Source: Propionibacteriales bacterium
GTDB taxonomy: Bacteria > Actinomycetota > Actinomycetes > Propionibacteriales > Nocardioidaceae
Length of the DNA: 33,278 nucleotides
Assembly: GCA_026392465.1 (NCBI GenBank)
Contig: JAPLCA010000008.1
Coordinates: 198,916-232,193 of the forward strand
Reading direction: 5' to 3'
Of this stretch, positions 24,967 to 32,386 are shown piece after piece (the stretch's first letter is position 1; the number at the start of each line of letters is the position of its first letter). The translations under genes and the position numbers were made by a program. Below the pieces are notes generated by a model, which was given only the letters and a program-made list of their open reading frames with translations, was not told the DNA's origin and searched no databases.

Positions 24967-25039
24967 GAAGGTGGCGCGGGCTCAGGAACGCCTTCCGATC
25001 TGCCGAGAGACGACAGCCTCCTGGGCCCGCGCCACCTTC
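24967..25039. terminator. Bidirectional terminator-like inverted repeat
   Basis: Arms of 21 bases (24967-24987 and 25019-25039) pair with a single G-U and enclose a 31-base loop. It lies between two convergent genes, paralog 4 and the third PucR gene, and could end both transcripts. A second small hairpin (25041-25047 with 25051-25057) spans the stop of the PucR gene. The 171-base gap holds no gene. Confidence 0.65.
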
Positions 25040-25046
25040 CGCGCGG

Positions 25047-26294
25047 TCAGACCGCGCGCCGCCACCGCAGCATGCTCGACTCCAGCGCGTTGAGGAGGGT
25101 CGCGGTCTGGGTGGGGTCCTCGAGGCGCGAGCCGAACAGGTCGCGCAGGCGACGCAGACGGTGACGCACCGTCTGGTCGTGCACACCCAGCTCGGACGCC
25201 AGGGCCGGGGCGCTGTGGTGCGTCTGCAGCCACAGCAGCAGCGTCTCCGCCAGGGCCATGCGGCGCTTCGGGGTCTGGGCGAGCAGCGGCGCGAGCTCGC
25301 GCTCGTCGAGCAGGCGGCGCAGAGCGGGGTCGGCGTGCGTGCACAGGAGGTCCTGGTGCTGCTCCACCTCCACCAGGCCGTCCGCGGGGGCCGAGATCAC
25401 GCCCTCCTGCAGGAGCGACAGCCCGCGTGACGCCCAGCGGCACGCCAGGTGGGTCTGGGCCGGCGGCACGCTCCACGCGAGCGACACCGCCTCGCCGGTG
25501 CGGTGCGCGACGTCGCGGGCGAGCTCGCGCGCGACGTCGGGGGTGGCCACGACGATGAGCCGGCCGTGCTGCACTCCGGAGAGCGCTCCGGTGCACGTGC
25601 CGGCGAGCCGCGTCGTGTCCTCGGTGTCGCGGGTGACCGCGACGACGACCTCGTCGGGGAGCGTCCAGGAACATCGCTCCGCGAGCATCTCCAGCTCGGC
25701 CGCACACGTGCCGCGCAGCAGGGCGACGAGCATGGCCGCGCGGCCCTCGTCGTGGTCGCGGCGCGCGCGGGCACTGGCCCGGGCGAACCCGCGCACGGCG
25801 TGCTCGAAGAGCCGCTTCTGGTAGGCGAGCAGGCCGGCGCCGAGCGCGCCGACGACCTCGGCCGACTGGCCCAGCTCGCTCGCCGCGAGCTGCAGGTCCG
25901 TCCACGACTCCTGGGTCGCGATCTGGTGGGCCGCGCGCATCGCGTCGAGGTTCAACCCCGCCGTCGACTGGTAGCTGCCGACCCACTGGTAGAAGGTGAA
26001 CACCTCGGTGCCCTGGGTCGGGGCTCCCGCGATGGTGTCGACGAACAGCTCGACGGCGCGACGGATGGCCTCGTCGATGCCCAGGTGGATCTTCGGGTCC
26101 CCCTGGGCGGCGAAGCCGGCCACCTCGCTGCGGATGCGCTCGACGATGCGCCGGGTCAGCTCGGCCGAGCGGGGCCGGTAGGCGGCGACGACGTCGGCGG
26201 GCAGCAGCGGCAGGCCCAGCGACTCGCGCAGGTTGGTGCGGGTGGACGTACGGGTGGCTTCCCTGTCGGAGCCGTGGTGGGTCAGTGCTGTCAT
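25047..26294 (-). CDS. PucR/CdaR-type transcriptional regulator (third of three)
   Basis: 415-residue regulator. The N-terminal sensing domain includes AAYRPRSAELTRRIVERIRSEVAGFA and IDEAIRRAVELFVDTIAG. The central GGDEF-like part includes EVVVAVTRDTEDTTRLAG and GRLIVVATPDVARELARDVA. The C-terminal HTH_30 is AETLLLWLQTHHSAPALASELGVHDQTVRHRLRRLRDLFGSRLEDPTQTATLLNALESSMLRW. ATG 26294 has a good ribosome site (AAGGGGGAG); the longer reading to 26345 has none. Palindrome copy 6 lies about 130 bases upstream, suggesting autoregulation or control by a sister PucR. The domain order matches the second PucR protein, with similar HTH sequence (SAPAxAxxLGVHxQTVRxRxxR), so they may read the same DNA site. 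Confidence 0.9.
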   Translation of the reverse strand: MTALTHHGSDREATRTSTRTNLRESLGLPLLPADVVAAYRPRSAELTRRIVERIRSEVAGFAAQGDPKIHLGIDEAIRRAVELFVDTIAGAPTQGTEVFTFYQWVGSYQSTAGLNLDAMRAAHQIATQESWTDLQLAASELGQSAEVVGALGAGLLAYQKRLFEHAVRGFARASARARRDHDEGRAAMLVALLRGTCAAELEMLAERCSWTLPDEVVVAVTRDTEDTTRLAGTCTGALSGVQHGRLIVVATPDVARELARDVAHRTGEAVSLAWSVPPAQTHLACRWASRGLSLLQEGVISAPADGLVEVEQHQDLLCTHADPALRRLLDERELAPLLAQTPKRRMALAETLLLWLQTHHSAPALASELGVHDQTVRHRLRRLRDLFGSRLEDPTQTATLLNALESSMLRWRRAV

Positions 26295-26416
26295 GTGTCT
26301 CCCCCTTGCTCGTGTCCGGGCGCAGTGCGGGGGCGCTCGGACCATTCCCTCGAGCGTCAGTCAACGGATCGTGCCGCGACGAGTCCAGGGTCGAGGAGGG
26401 GGAGGGGACGAATCGG

Positions 26417-26450
26417 TCAGGAAGTTGTGACGCGGGTTACAACTTCCTGA
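26417..26450. promoter_or_regulatory. Palindromic operator candidate, copy 6 (variant core, long arms)
   Basis: Core TTGTGACGCGGGTTACAA at 26425-26442 differs from the others at the fourth pair, but the outer arms are perfect for 12 bases (26417-26428 with 26439-26450). It lies 130 bases before the third PucR gene and 20 bases after the stop of the small XRE gene; both read leftward, so it could also act as a terminator for the latter. Confidence 0.7.
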
Positions 26451-26469
26451 GAGGGGTCGACGGGAGGGG

Positions 26470-26682
26470 TCAGGGACGCAGCAGGTCGAGCGGGTCGACG
26501 CCGAGTCTCTCGGCCAGCTGCTCGAGGCTGACGAGCGTCAGGTTGCGCTCCCCGCGCTCGACCGATCCGAGGTAGGTGCGGTGGTAGCCGAGCTGGTCGG
26601 CCAGCTTCTCCTGGCTCAGTCCCAGTTGCTTGCGGTGCGCACGCAGGCGCTGCCCGACGACGTGCTGCAGTGACTCGCTCAC
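26470..26682 (-). CDS. Small XRE/Cro-type DNA-binding protein
   Basis: 70-residue protein that is almost entirely one HTH_3 domain: VVGQRLRAHRKQLGLSQEKLADQLGYHRTYLGSVERGERNLTLVSLEQLAERLGVDPLDLL. The helix-turn-helix is SQEKLADQLGYHRTYLGSVERG. GTG 26682 is the only start that keeps the first helix. Stand-alone XRE domains of this size often act as repressors of adjacent genes. The gene lies between the third PucR gene and the DUF6907-like gene, all on the minus strand. An inverted repeat upstream of its start may be its own operator. Confidence 0.85.
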   Translation of the reverse strand: MSESLQHVVGQRLRAHRKQLGLSQEKLADQLGYHRTYLGSVERGERNLTLVSLEQLAERLGVDPLDLLRP

Positions 26683-26704
26683 GCAGGCAGCGTGTCGCAG
26701 TGCG

Positions 26705-26730
26705 ACTCATCGGTCGACAGACGGATGAGT
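26705..26730. promoter_or_regulatory. Inverted repeat upstream of the XRE gene
   Basis: ACTCATC (26705-26711) pairs with GATGAGT (26724-26730), 23 bases before the XRE start. The 10-mer TGCGACTCAT containing the left arm (26701-26710) recurs at 27195-27204 in the region upstream of the DUF6907-like gene. It may be an operator for the XRE protein. Confidence 0.4.
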
Positions 26731-26756
26731 AGCGCGTGGCGTCGGAGGCGCGCGAC

Positions 26757-27104
26757 TCACTCCCGCTCGCGATCAGCCTGCGCGGGATCCGTGGTGGCAA
26801 GGGCGGCCGCGAGGCGGCGCGCACCGGCGGGGTCGAGGACGAGGCGGGCGATACCTGACTCCTCCAGGACGATCCACTCCTCGGGGTCGTGGCAGCGTCG
26901 GGTGCGGACCACGCAGACCTCGCCGTGCGTCGGGTGCGGCGTGGGGTCGTCGGCGGTGCGGCGGGCGAGCACGACCGGGACGTGGACCGGGACGCCGTCG
27001 TGGTGCCGGTCGTCCGGGTGGTCGTCCTCGGCGTGCGCGGTCGCGCACCAGGCGGGGCAGGGTTCGTGCAGCCAGCTGGGGCGCTCGGGTCGGTCGCCGG
27101 GCAT
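26757..27104 (-). CDS. DUF6907-like small cytoplasmic protein
   Basis: 115-residue protein resembling the actinobacterial DUF6907 group: an N-terminal CPAWCATAHAEDDH motif (Cys/His pattern that could hold a metal), then a beta-rich part VHVPVVLARRTADD and EVCVVRTRRC, and the C-terminal helix LVLDPAGARRLAAALATTD. Function of the family is unknown to me; members are usually found near regulators with XRE domains, as here. ATG 27104 follows AAGGGAG with a 5-base gap. A TAGCGT -10 candidate on the minus strand (27149-27144) would give a leader of about 33 bases. Confidence 0.72.
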   Translation of the reverse strand: MPGDRPERPSWLHEPCPAWCATAHAEDDHPDDRHHDGVPVHVPVVLARRTADDPTPHPTHGEVCVVRTRRCHDPEEWIVLEESGIARLVLDPAGARRLAAALATTDPAQADRERE

Positions 27105-27256
27105 GCAGCTCCCTTCGTCGGTCGCGCGGTGGGGACACGAGGAACGCTAGGCGTCGCTGCGGACACCGGACCTGCGTCCGCATCGCCTCCATCCTGCGAC
27201 TCATGGGTAGCGGATGCGGACCGGTCGGTGACGGCGACGGCGGGTGCGATCGAAAG

Positions 27257-27274
27257 TTGTCACGCACCTGACAA
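27257..27274. promoter_or_regulatory. Palindromic operator candidate, copy 7, upstream of the mce operon
   Basis: TTGTCACGCACCTGACAA, perfect 6-base arms. It lies 139 bases before the ATG of the first mce-operon gene, in the 309-base divergent gap with the DUF6907-like gene. A TACGGT (27346-27351) could serve as -10 for the mce operon, placing the palindrome about 72 bases upstream of it, a position that would fit activation better than repression. The gap also holds the TAGCGT box (27144-27149) and one TGCGACTCAT repeat (27195-27204). Confidence 0.72.
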
Positions 27275-27413
27275 GCAAAGGTTACGAAAAGGTGAAGTTT
27301 GCTCTCGACGGGGTGCGGCCCTGGCGGGGTGGCGCACGACACACCTACGGTCACCACGGTTGGACGCATCGTGCACGCGTCCCGCGGACGGTCGACGGAG
27401 GGACGAGGACACC

Positions 27414-29174
27414 ATGGGCGGAAGCGTCGAGGTACGGGGGCTGACCAAGACCTTCGGCCGCCAGAACATCTGGCACGACGTCACCCTCACGCTGCCGCCG
27501 GGTGAGATCACCGCGCTGCTGGGCCCGTCCGGCACCGGCAAGTCGGTGTTCCTCAAGTCCCTCATGGGCATCGTCGACCCCGAACGCGGCGAGGTGCTCA
27601 TCGACGGGGTCGACATGGTCTCGGTCAAGGAGGCCCACCGCCTCGAGCTGCGCAAGAAGTTCGGCGTGCTCTTCCAGGACGGTGCCCTGTTCGGCTCGAT
27701 GAACGTCTACGACAACGTCGCCTTCCCGCTGCGTGAGCACACCCGCATGAGCGAGGACGAGATCCGCCAGGTCGTGCTCGACCGGCTCGACATGGTCGGT
27801 CTGCTCGGCACGGAGCACAAGGTCCCCGGCGAGATCTCCGGCGGCATGAAGAAGCGCGCCGGCCTCGCCCGCGCCCTCGTCACCGACCCCGAGATCATCC
27901 TCATCGACGAGCCCGACTCCGGCCTCGACCCCGTGCGCACCTCCAACCTCGCGCAGCTGCTGGTGGACGTGAACACGGCGACGGACGCGACCATGCTCGT
28001 CGTCACGCACAACATCGAGCTCGCGCGCACCCTGCCCGACAACCTGGGCATGCTCTACCGCCGCGAGCTCGTCATGTTCGGGCCGCGCGAGGAGTTTCTG
28101 CTCACCGACCACCCCGTCGTCAGCCAGTTCATGAGCGGCGACCCCGAGGGTCCGATCGGCATGAGCGAGGAGAACGACCACCGCACGATCGACCTCTTCG
28201 ACGAGCCCGTCGACTACGGGCCGGGCGGGCCGATCCGCGGCGGGGGCGCCCGCGCCATCGAGGTGCTGCCTCGTCAGCTCGAGCCGCGCTCGGGCGTGGC
28301 ACGACCCAGCTCGGTCCGGCACCGCGAGCGGGTCAGCGCCGGCAACGCACCCCTCTACGTCGCCGACGACGACGACACCCACCGAGCGGAGGCGAACCCG
28401 ACGTCGGGGGCGGTCACCCGCTCCCTGACCGCGACGGGCGACGTCTTCGCGCTCGCGCTCGACGCCACCCGCGCGACCTTCCGGCGTCCGTTCGCGGCGC
28501 GAGAGACGCTCGAGCAGTTCTGGTTCGTCGTGAGCGTCTCCTGGATCCCCGCGATCCTCGTGGCCATCCCGTTCGGCGCCGTCATCGCGCTCCAGCTCGG
28601 CACGCTGACCGTCCAGGTCGGCGCGCAGTCGTTCACCGGCGCGGCCAGCGTGCTCGCCGTCGTCCAGCAGGCGGCACCCATCGTCACGAGCCTGGTGATC
28701 GCCGGTGCCGGCGGCGCGGCGATCTGCGCCGACCTCGGCTCGCGGCGCATCCGCGACGAGATCGACGCGATGCGGGTCATCGGCGTCGACCCCGTGCAGC
28801 GACTGGTCGTGCCGCGCGTGATCGCCTGCATCGGGGCCGCCGTGCTGCTCAACGGCCTGGTCTCGGTGGTCGGCGTGGTCGGCGGCTACGTCTTCAACGT
28901 CATGGTCCAGGGCGGCACGCCGGGCGCCTACCTCGCCAGCTTCACCGCGCTCGCGCAGATCTCCGACCTCTGGGTCGGCGAGCTCAAGGCCGTCATCTTC
29001 GGCTTCATCGCCGGCATCGTCGCCTGCCACCGCGGCCTCAACACCGCGCCCGGACCGAAGGGTGTCGGCGACGCGGTGAACCAGTCGGTCGTCATCACGT
29101 TCCTGCTGCTGTTCTTCGTGAACTTCGTCGTCACGACGCTGTACCTGCAGCTCGTCCCGGGCAAGGGAGCCTGA
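27414..29174 (+). CDS. Fused Mce-system ATPase and YrbE permease (MceG-YrbEA)
   Basis: 586-residue fusion. Residues 1-245 are an MceG/MlaF-type ATPase: Walker A GPSGTGKS (37-44), signature ISGGMKKRAGLARAL (141-155), Walker B IILIDEPDSGLD (161-172), H-loop VVTHN. Residues 246-335 are a polar, probably disordered linker. Residues 336-586 are a YrbE/MlaE permease: FRRPFAARETLEQFWFVVSVSWIPAILVAIPFGAV, then the conserved GAAICADLGSRRIRDEIDAMRVIGVDPVQRLVVPR. No stop or frameshift separates the two; in most actinobacteria MceG is encoded elsewhere and YrbEA is separate. Start ATG 27414 is preceded by GAGGAC. It heads the mce operon and probably powers import of a lipid or sterol-like substrate with the YrbEB and Mce proteins. 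Confidence 0.92.
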   Translation: MGGSVEVRGLTKTFGRQNIWHDVTLTLPPGEITALLGPSGTGKSVFLKSLMGIVDPERGEVLIDGVDMVSVKEAHRLELRKKFGVLFQDGALFGSMNVYDNVAFPLREHTRMSEDEIRQVVLDRLDMVGLLGTEHKVPGEISGGMKKRAGLARALVTDPEIILIDEPDSGLDPVRTSNLAQLLVDVNTATDATMLVVTHNIELARTLPDNLGMLYRRELVMFGPREEFLLTDHPVVSQFMSGDPEGPIGMSEENDHRTIDLFDEPVDYGPGGPIRGGGARAIEVLPRQLEPRSGVARPSSVRHRERVSAGNAPLYVADDDDTHRAEANPTSGAVTRSLTATGDVFALALDATRATFRRPFAARETLEQFWFVVSVSWIPAILVAIPFGAVIALQLGTLTVQVGAQSFTGAASVLAVVQQAAPIVTSLVIAGAGGAAICADLGSRRIRDEIDAMRVIGVDPVQRLVVPRVIACIGAAVLLNGLVSVVGVVGGYVFNVMVQGGTPGAYLASFTALAQISDLWVGELKAVIFGFIAGIVACHRGLNTAPGPKGVGDAVNQSVVITFLLLFFVNFVVTTLYLQLVPGKGA

Positions 29175-29175
29175 C

Positions 29176-30078
29176 ATGACCCTCACGCCCGCCCAGGGTC
29201 CCGGTGCCCGCGCACCGCGTCCCGAGCCGACGCTCGCCGAGCTCGGCGTCGACGACCGCCCGCCCCGCTGGTGGGACCGCCCGCTCGACGCGATCGCCTC
29301 CGCGGGTGCGGAGCTGCGGTTCTACGGTCGCGTGCTCGCCTGGATCCCGGCGACGGTCAAGCGCTACCCGCGCGACGTGCTCCGCCTGCTCTCGGAGGTC
29401 AGCTTCGGCTCCGGGGCCCTGGCCGTCATCGGCGGCACCATCGGCGTGATGCTCGGCATGACCCTGTTCGTGGGCAGCGTGGTCGGCATGCAGGGCTACG
29501 CGGCCCTCGACCAGATCGGCACGTCGGCGCTCAACGGCTTCATCTCGGCCTACTTCAACACCCGCGAGATCGCGCCGCTGGTCGCCGCGCTCGCCCTGTC
29601 GGCCACGGTCGGCTCGGGGTTCACCGCCCAGCTCGGCGCCATGCGCATCAACGAGGAGGTCGACGCGCTCACCGTCATGGCGGTGCCCAGCGTCCCCTAC
29701 CTCGTCACGACCCGCGTGGTGGCCGGCTTCATCGCGATCATCCCGCTCTACGTCATCGGCCTGCTCACCTCCTACTTCGGTGCGCGCATGGTCACCGTGT
29801 ACCTGCACGGGCAGTCGGCCGGCACCTACGACCACTACTTCTCGCTGTTCCTGCCGCCGATCGACATCCTGTTGTCGTTCGCGAAGGTGCTCGTGTTCGC
29901 GGTGCTGATCATCCTCATCCACTGCCGGCTCGGGTTCACCGCGCACGGCGGTCCCGCGGGCGTCGGCATCGCCGTGGGCACGGCGGTGCGTCGCAGCATC
30001 GTCACGGTTGCCGTGCTCGACCTGGTCCTCTCGATGGCGCTCTGGGGCACCACCACGACCGTCAGGATCGCCGGATGA
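29176..30078 (+). CDS. yrbEB: Mce-system permease YrbEB
   Basis: 300-residue MlaE-family membrane protein, the second permease half of the transporter. After a polar N-terminus (about 50 residues) come VLRLLSEVSFGSGALAVIGGTIGVMLGMTLFVGSVVGMQGYAAL and the family signature TREIAPLVAALALSATVGSGFTAQLGAMRINEEVDALTVMAVPSVPYLVTTRVVAGF. Five or so membrane segments are visible. ATG 29176 lies 1 base after the stop of the fused ATPase-permease gene, and its own stop overlaps mceA (ATGA). It should pair with the YrbE half of the fusion protein to form the membrane channel. Confidence 0.95.
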   Translation: MTLTPAQGPGARAPRPEPTLAELGVDDRPPRWWDRPLDAIASAGAELRFYGRVLAWIPATVKRYPRDVLRLLSEVSFGSGALAVIGGTIGVMLGMTLFVGSVVGMQGYAALDQIGTSALNGFISAYFNTREIAPLVAALALSATVGSGFTAQLGAMRINEEVDALTVMAVPSVPYLVTTRVVAGFIAIIPLYVIGLLTSYFGARMVTVYLHGQSAGTYDHYFSLFLPPIDILLSFAKVLVFAVLIILIHCRLGFTAHGGPAGVGIAVGTAVRRSIVTVAVLDLVLSMALWGTTTTVRIAG

Positions 30079-31376
30079 GCGCGCGCCGTCGTGAGGCACC
30101 GCGCTGGGTCGACGTGCTGCTCGGGCTCACCTACGGGCTCGTCGTCGTTGCCCTGGTCGGTGGGGCGGTGCTGGCGTACAACCGGGCGTTCGTGCCGCGC
30201 TCGGACGTCGAGTTGCGCACCGACTCGGTCGGCAACGCCCTGCAGAAGGGCTCGGACGTGAAGCTGCACGGCGTCCCGGTCGGCGAGGTCGCCAAGATCA
30301 GCACCGCCCCCGACGGCGCGGTGCTCACGCTCGCCCTCAAGCCCGACGTGCTGAAGCGGCTCTCGCCCGACACGACGGCGCGGCTGCTGCCCAAGACGCT
30401 CTTCGGCGAGCGGTACGTCGACCTGCAGTCGACCTCGGCCTCCGCCGCTGACCACCTCCAGGCCGGCGCCACGATCCACCAGGACGCCTCGTCCGACGCG
30501 ATCGAGCTGCAGAAGGTGCTCGACGAGCTGCTGCCGTTGTTGAAGTCCATCCAGCCGGAGAAGCTGCAGGCCACGCTCAACGAGCTGGCCACGATGCTGC
30601 GCGGCCGCGGCGGCGAGCTCGGCGACACGCTCCAGGCGTGGGGCGAGTACGTGCAGCGCCTGCAGCCGAGCGTCCCCCTGCTCACCGAGGACCTCGGCCG
30701 GCTCGCCACCGTCGCCGACACCTACGCCGACGCCGCGCCCGACCTGCTGACGGCGCTCGACGACCTGACCACCACGTCCGGGACCCTCGTCGACAAGGGC
30801 TCGGCGCTCACCGAGGTGTACCAGCGGGTCATCGCGTCGGCCGACGAGAGCCGCGGCTGGGTGGCGTCGAACGCCAACACGATCGAGATCCTGTCCGGCG
30901 AGAGCCGCAAGGCGCTCGAGGCCGCCGCGCCGTACGCCCGCACCTTCCCGTGCCTGCTGCGCTCGGCCCGCCAGTTCATCCCCCGGATGGACAAGGCGCT
31001 CGGCAAGGGCACGAGCAAACCGGGCCTGAAGGTCGTGCTCAACGTCAGCCCGCCACGCAGCGGCTACCAGCCCGGTCGTGACACGCCTCGCTTCGGTGGC
31101 GGCGGCACGCCGTCCTGCCCTTACGTGCCCACCGGCTCCGCGCCCCGCGCGGCGAAGGCGTCCGCCCAGCCCGCCGCGATCGCGCCACCCGCCTACGACA
31201 CCCGCGCGTCCGCCGTCGCGTCGCCGGGCCTCGACGAGGCGAACTCGCCGGCCGAGAACCAGCTGATCGCCGAGCTCATGGGACCCAGCCAGGGCATGAG
31301 CCCCGACGACTACCCGCGCTGGGCCAGCCTGCTCGTCGGCCCGACGCTGCGCGGCACGGAGGTGGAGCTGCGATGA
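30075..31376 (+). CDS. mceA: Mce family protein MceA
   Basis: 433-residue Mce protein. One N-terminal membrane helix (DVLLGLTYGLVVVALVGGAVLAY) is followed by the MCE domain (SDVELRTDSVGNALQKGSDVKLHGVPVGEVAKISTAPDGAVLTLALKPDVL, then LFGERYVDLQ). A long helical region continues (ELQKVLDELLPLLKSIQPEKLQATLNELATML), which in Mce proteins builds the periplasmic tube. The MceA-type TFPCLLRSARQFIP follows near 290, then a Pro/Ala-rich tail. ATG 30075 overlaps the yrbEB stop (ATGA), and its own TGA overlaps mceB. It should carry substrate across the envelope to the YrbE permease. Confidence 0.94.
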   Translation: MSARRREAPRWVDVLLGLTYGLVVVALVGGAVLAYNRAFVPRSDVELRTDSVGNALQKGSDVKLHGVPVGEVAKISTAPDGAVLTLALKPDVLKRLSPDTTARLLPKTLFGERYVDLQSTSASAADHLQAGATIHQDASSDAIELQKVLDELLPLLKSIQPEKLQATLNELATMLRGRGGELGDTLQAWGEYVQRLQPSVPLLTEDLGRLATVADTYADAAPDLLTALDDLTTTSGTLVDKGSALTEVYQRVIASADESRGWVASNANTIEILSGESRKALEAAAPYARTFPCLLRSARQFIPRMDKALGKGTSKPGLKVVLNVSPPRSGYQPGRDTPRFGGGGTPSCPYVPTGSAPRAAKASAQPAAIAPPAYDTRASAVASPGLDEANSPAENQLIAELMGPSQGMSPDDYPRWASLLVGPTLRGTEVELR

Positions 31377-32386
31377 GGGCGACGATCGTCAAGAGCGTGG
31401 TGTTCACCGTCGTCACGGTGCTCGCCACCGTCATGCTCGCGGGCACCATCCGCAACTCCACGCCCGGTTCCACGAGCCGCTACACGGCCGTGTTCTCCGA
31501 CGCCACCAGCCTCAACCGCGGCGACGACATCCGCATGGCCGGCGTCAAGGTCGGCACCGTCACCGACGTGCGCGTGCGCGACAACCGGGTCGCCGGGGTC
31601 GAGTTCACCGTGCAGGACGCGGTCCGTCTGCCGCGGGGGACGATCGCGCAGCTGCGGTTCCGCAACCTCGTCGGCCAGCGCTACATCTCGCTCGAGCCGC
31701 CGGAGACCAGCACGGGCGGCTCGCTGCCCGCGGGCCACACTTTCGGACTGCGCGAGACACGTCCCGCGCTCGACCTGACCATGCTGTTCAACGGCTTCCA
31801 GCCGCTCATGCAGTTCCTCGACCCGAAGGACGTCAACGCCTTGAGCGGTCAGATCATCGCCGTCTTCCAGGGGGAGGGCGCCACCGTCGAGGGTCTGCTG
31901 TCGAGCACCGCGAGCCTCACGTCGACGCTCGCGCAGAAGGACCGGGTGATCGGCGAGCTGATCGACAACCTCACGCAGGTGCTCGACACCGTGAACGGTC
32001 GCACCGACGAGCTCGACCGCACGATCGTCACGCTCCAGCAGCTCGTCTCCGGACTGGCCGAGGACCGCAAGACGATCGGCGACACCCTCGACGGCATGGG
32101 CCGGCTCACGACGAGCGTCTCGGACCTGCTGGAGGAGGGTCGCCAGCCCCTCAAGGCGTCCATCGGCTCGCTCGGCGACCTGTCGGCGCAGCTGGCCGAC
32201 GCCGAGGACACGCTCAACACGTTCTTCGCGCGCCTGCCCGTCAAGCTCGACCGGATCGGCCGCACCGCGTCGTACGGGTCCTGGATCAACTTCTACGAGT
32301 GCGAGATCACCGGCGTCATCCCGCGGCCCGAGGGCTACTTCGGCGACCTCGGCGCCAAGCCGGTCGCGAAGAGGTGCACCGCATGA
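31373..32386 (+). CDS. mceB: Mce family protein MceB
   Basis: 337-residue Mce protein. N-terminal helix ATIVKSVVFTVVTVLATVMLAGTI, then the MCE domain (TAVFSDATSLNRGDDIRMAGVKVGTVTDVRVRDNRVAGVEFTVQDAVRLPRGTIAQLRFRNLVGQRYISLEPP). A helical tube region follows (LMQFLDPKDVNALSGQIIAVFQGEGATVEGLLSSTASLTSTL). The C-terminal SWINFYECEITG is typical of MceB proteins. ATG overlaps the mceA stop, and its TGA overlaps mceC (both ATGA), so translation of the whole set is coupled. Confidence 0.94.
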   Translation: MRATIVKSVVFTVVTVLATVMLAGTIRNSTPGSTSRYTAVFSDATSLNRGDDIRMAGVKVGTVTDVRVRDNRVAGVEFTVQDAVRLPRGTIAQLRFRNLVGQRYISLEPPETSTGGSLPAGHTFGLRETRPALDLTMLFNGFQPLMQFLDPKDVNALSGQIIAVFQGEGATVEGLLSSTASLTSTLAQKDRVIGELIDNLTQVLDTVNGRTDELDRTIVTLQQLVSGLAEDRKTIGDTLDGMGRLTTSVSDLLEEGRQPLKASIGSLGDLSAQLADAEDTLNTFFARLPVKLDRIGRTASYGSWINFYECEITGVIPRPEGYFGDLGAKPVAKRCTA

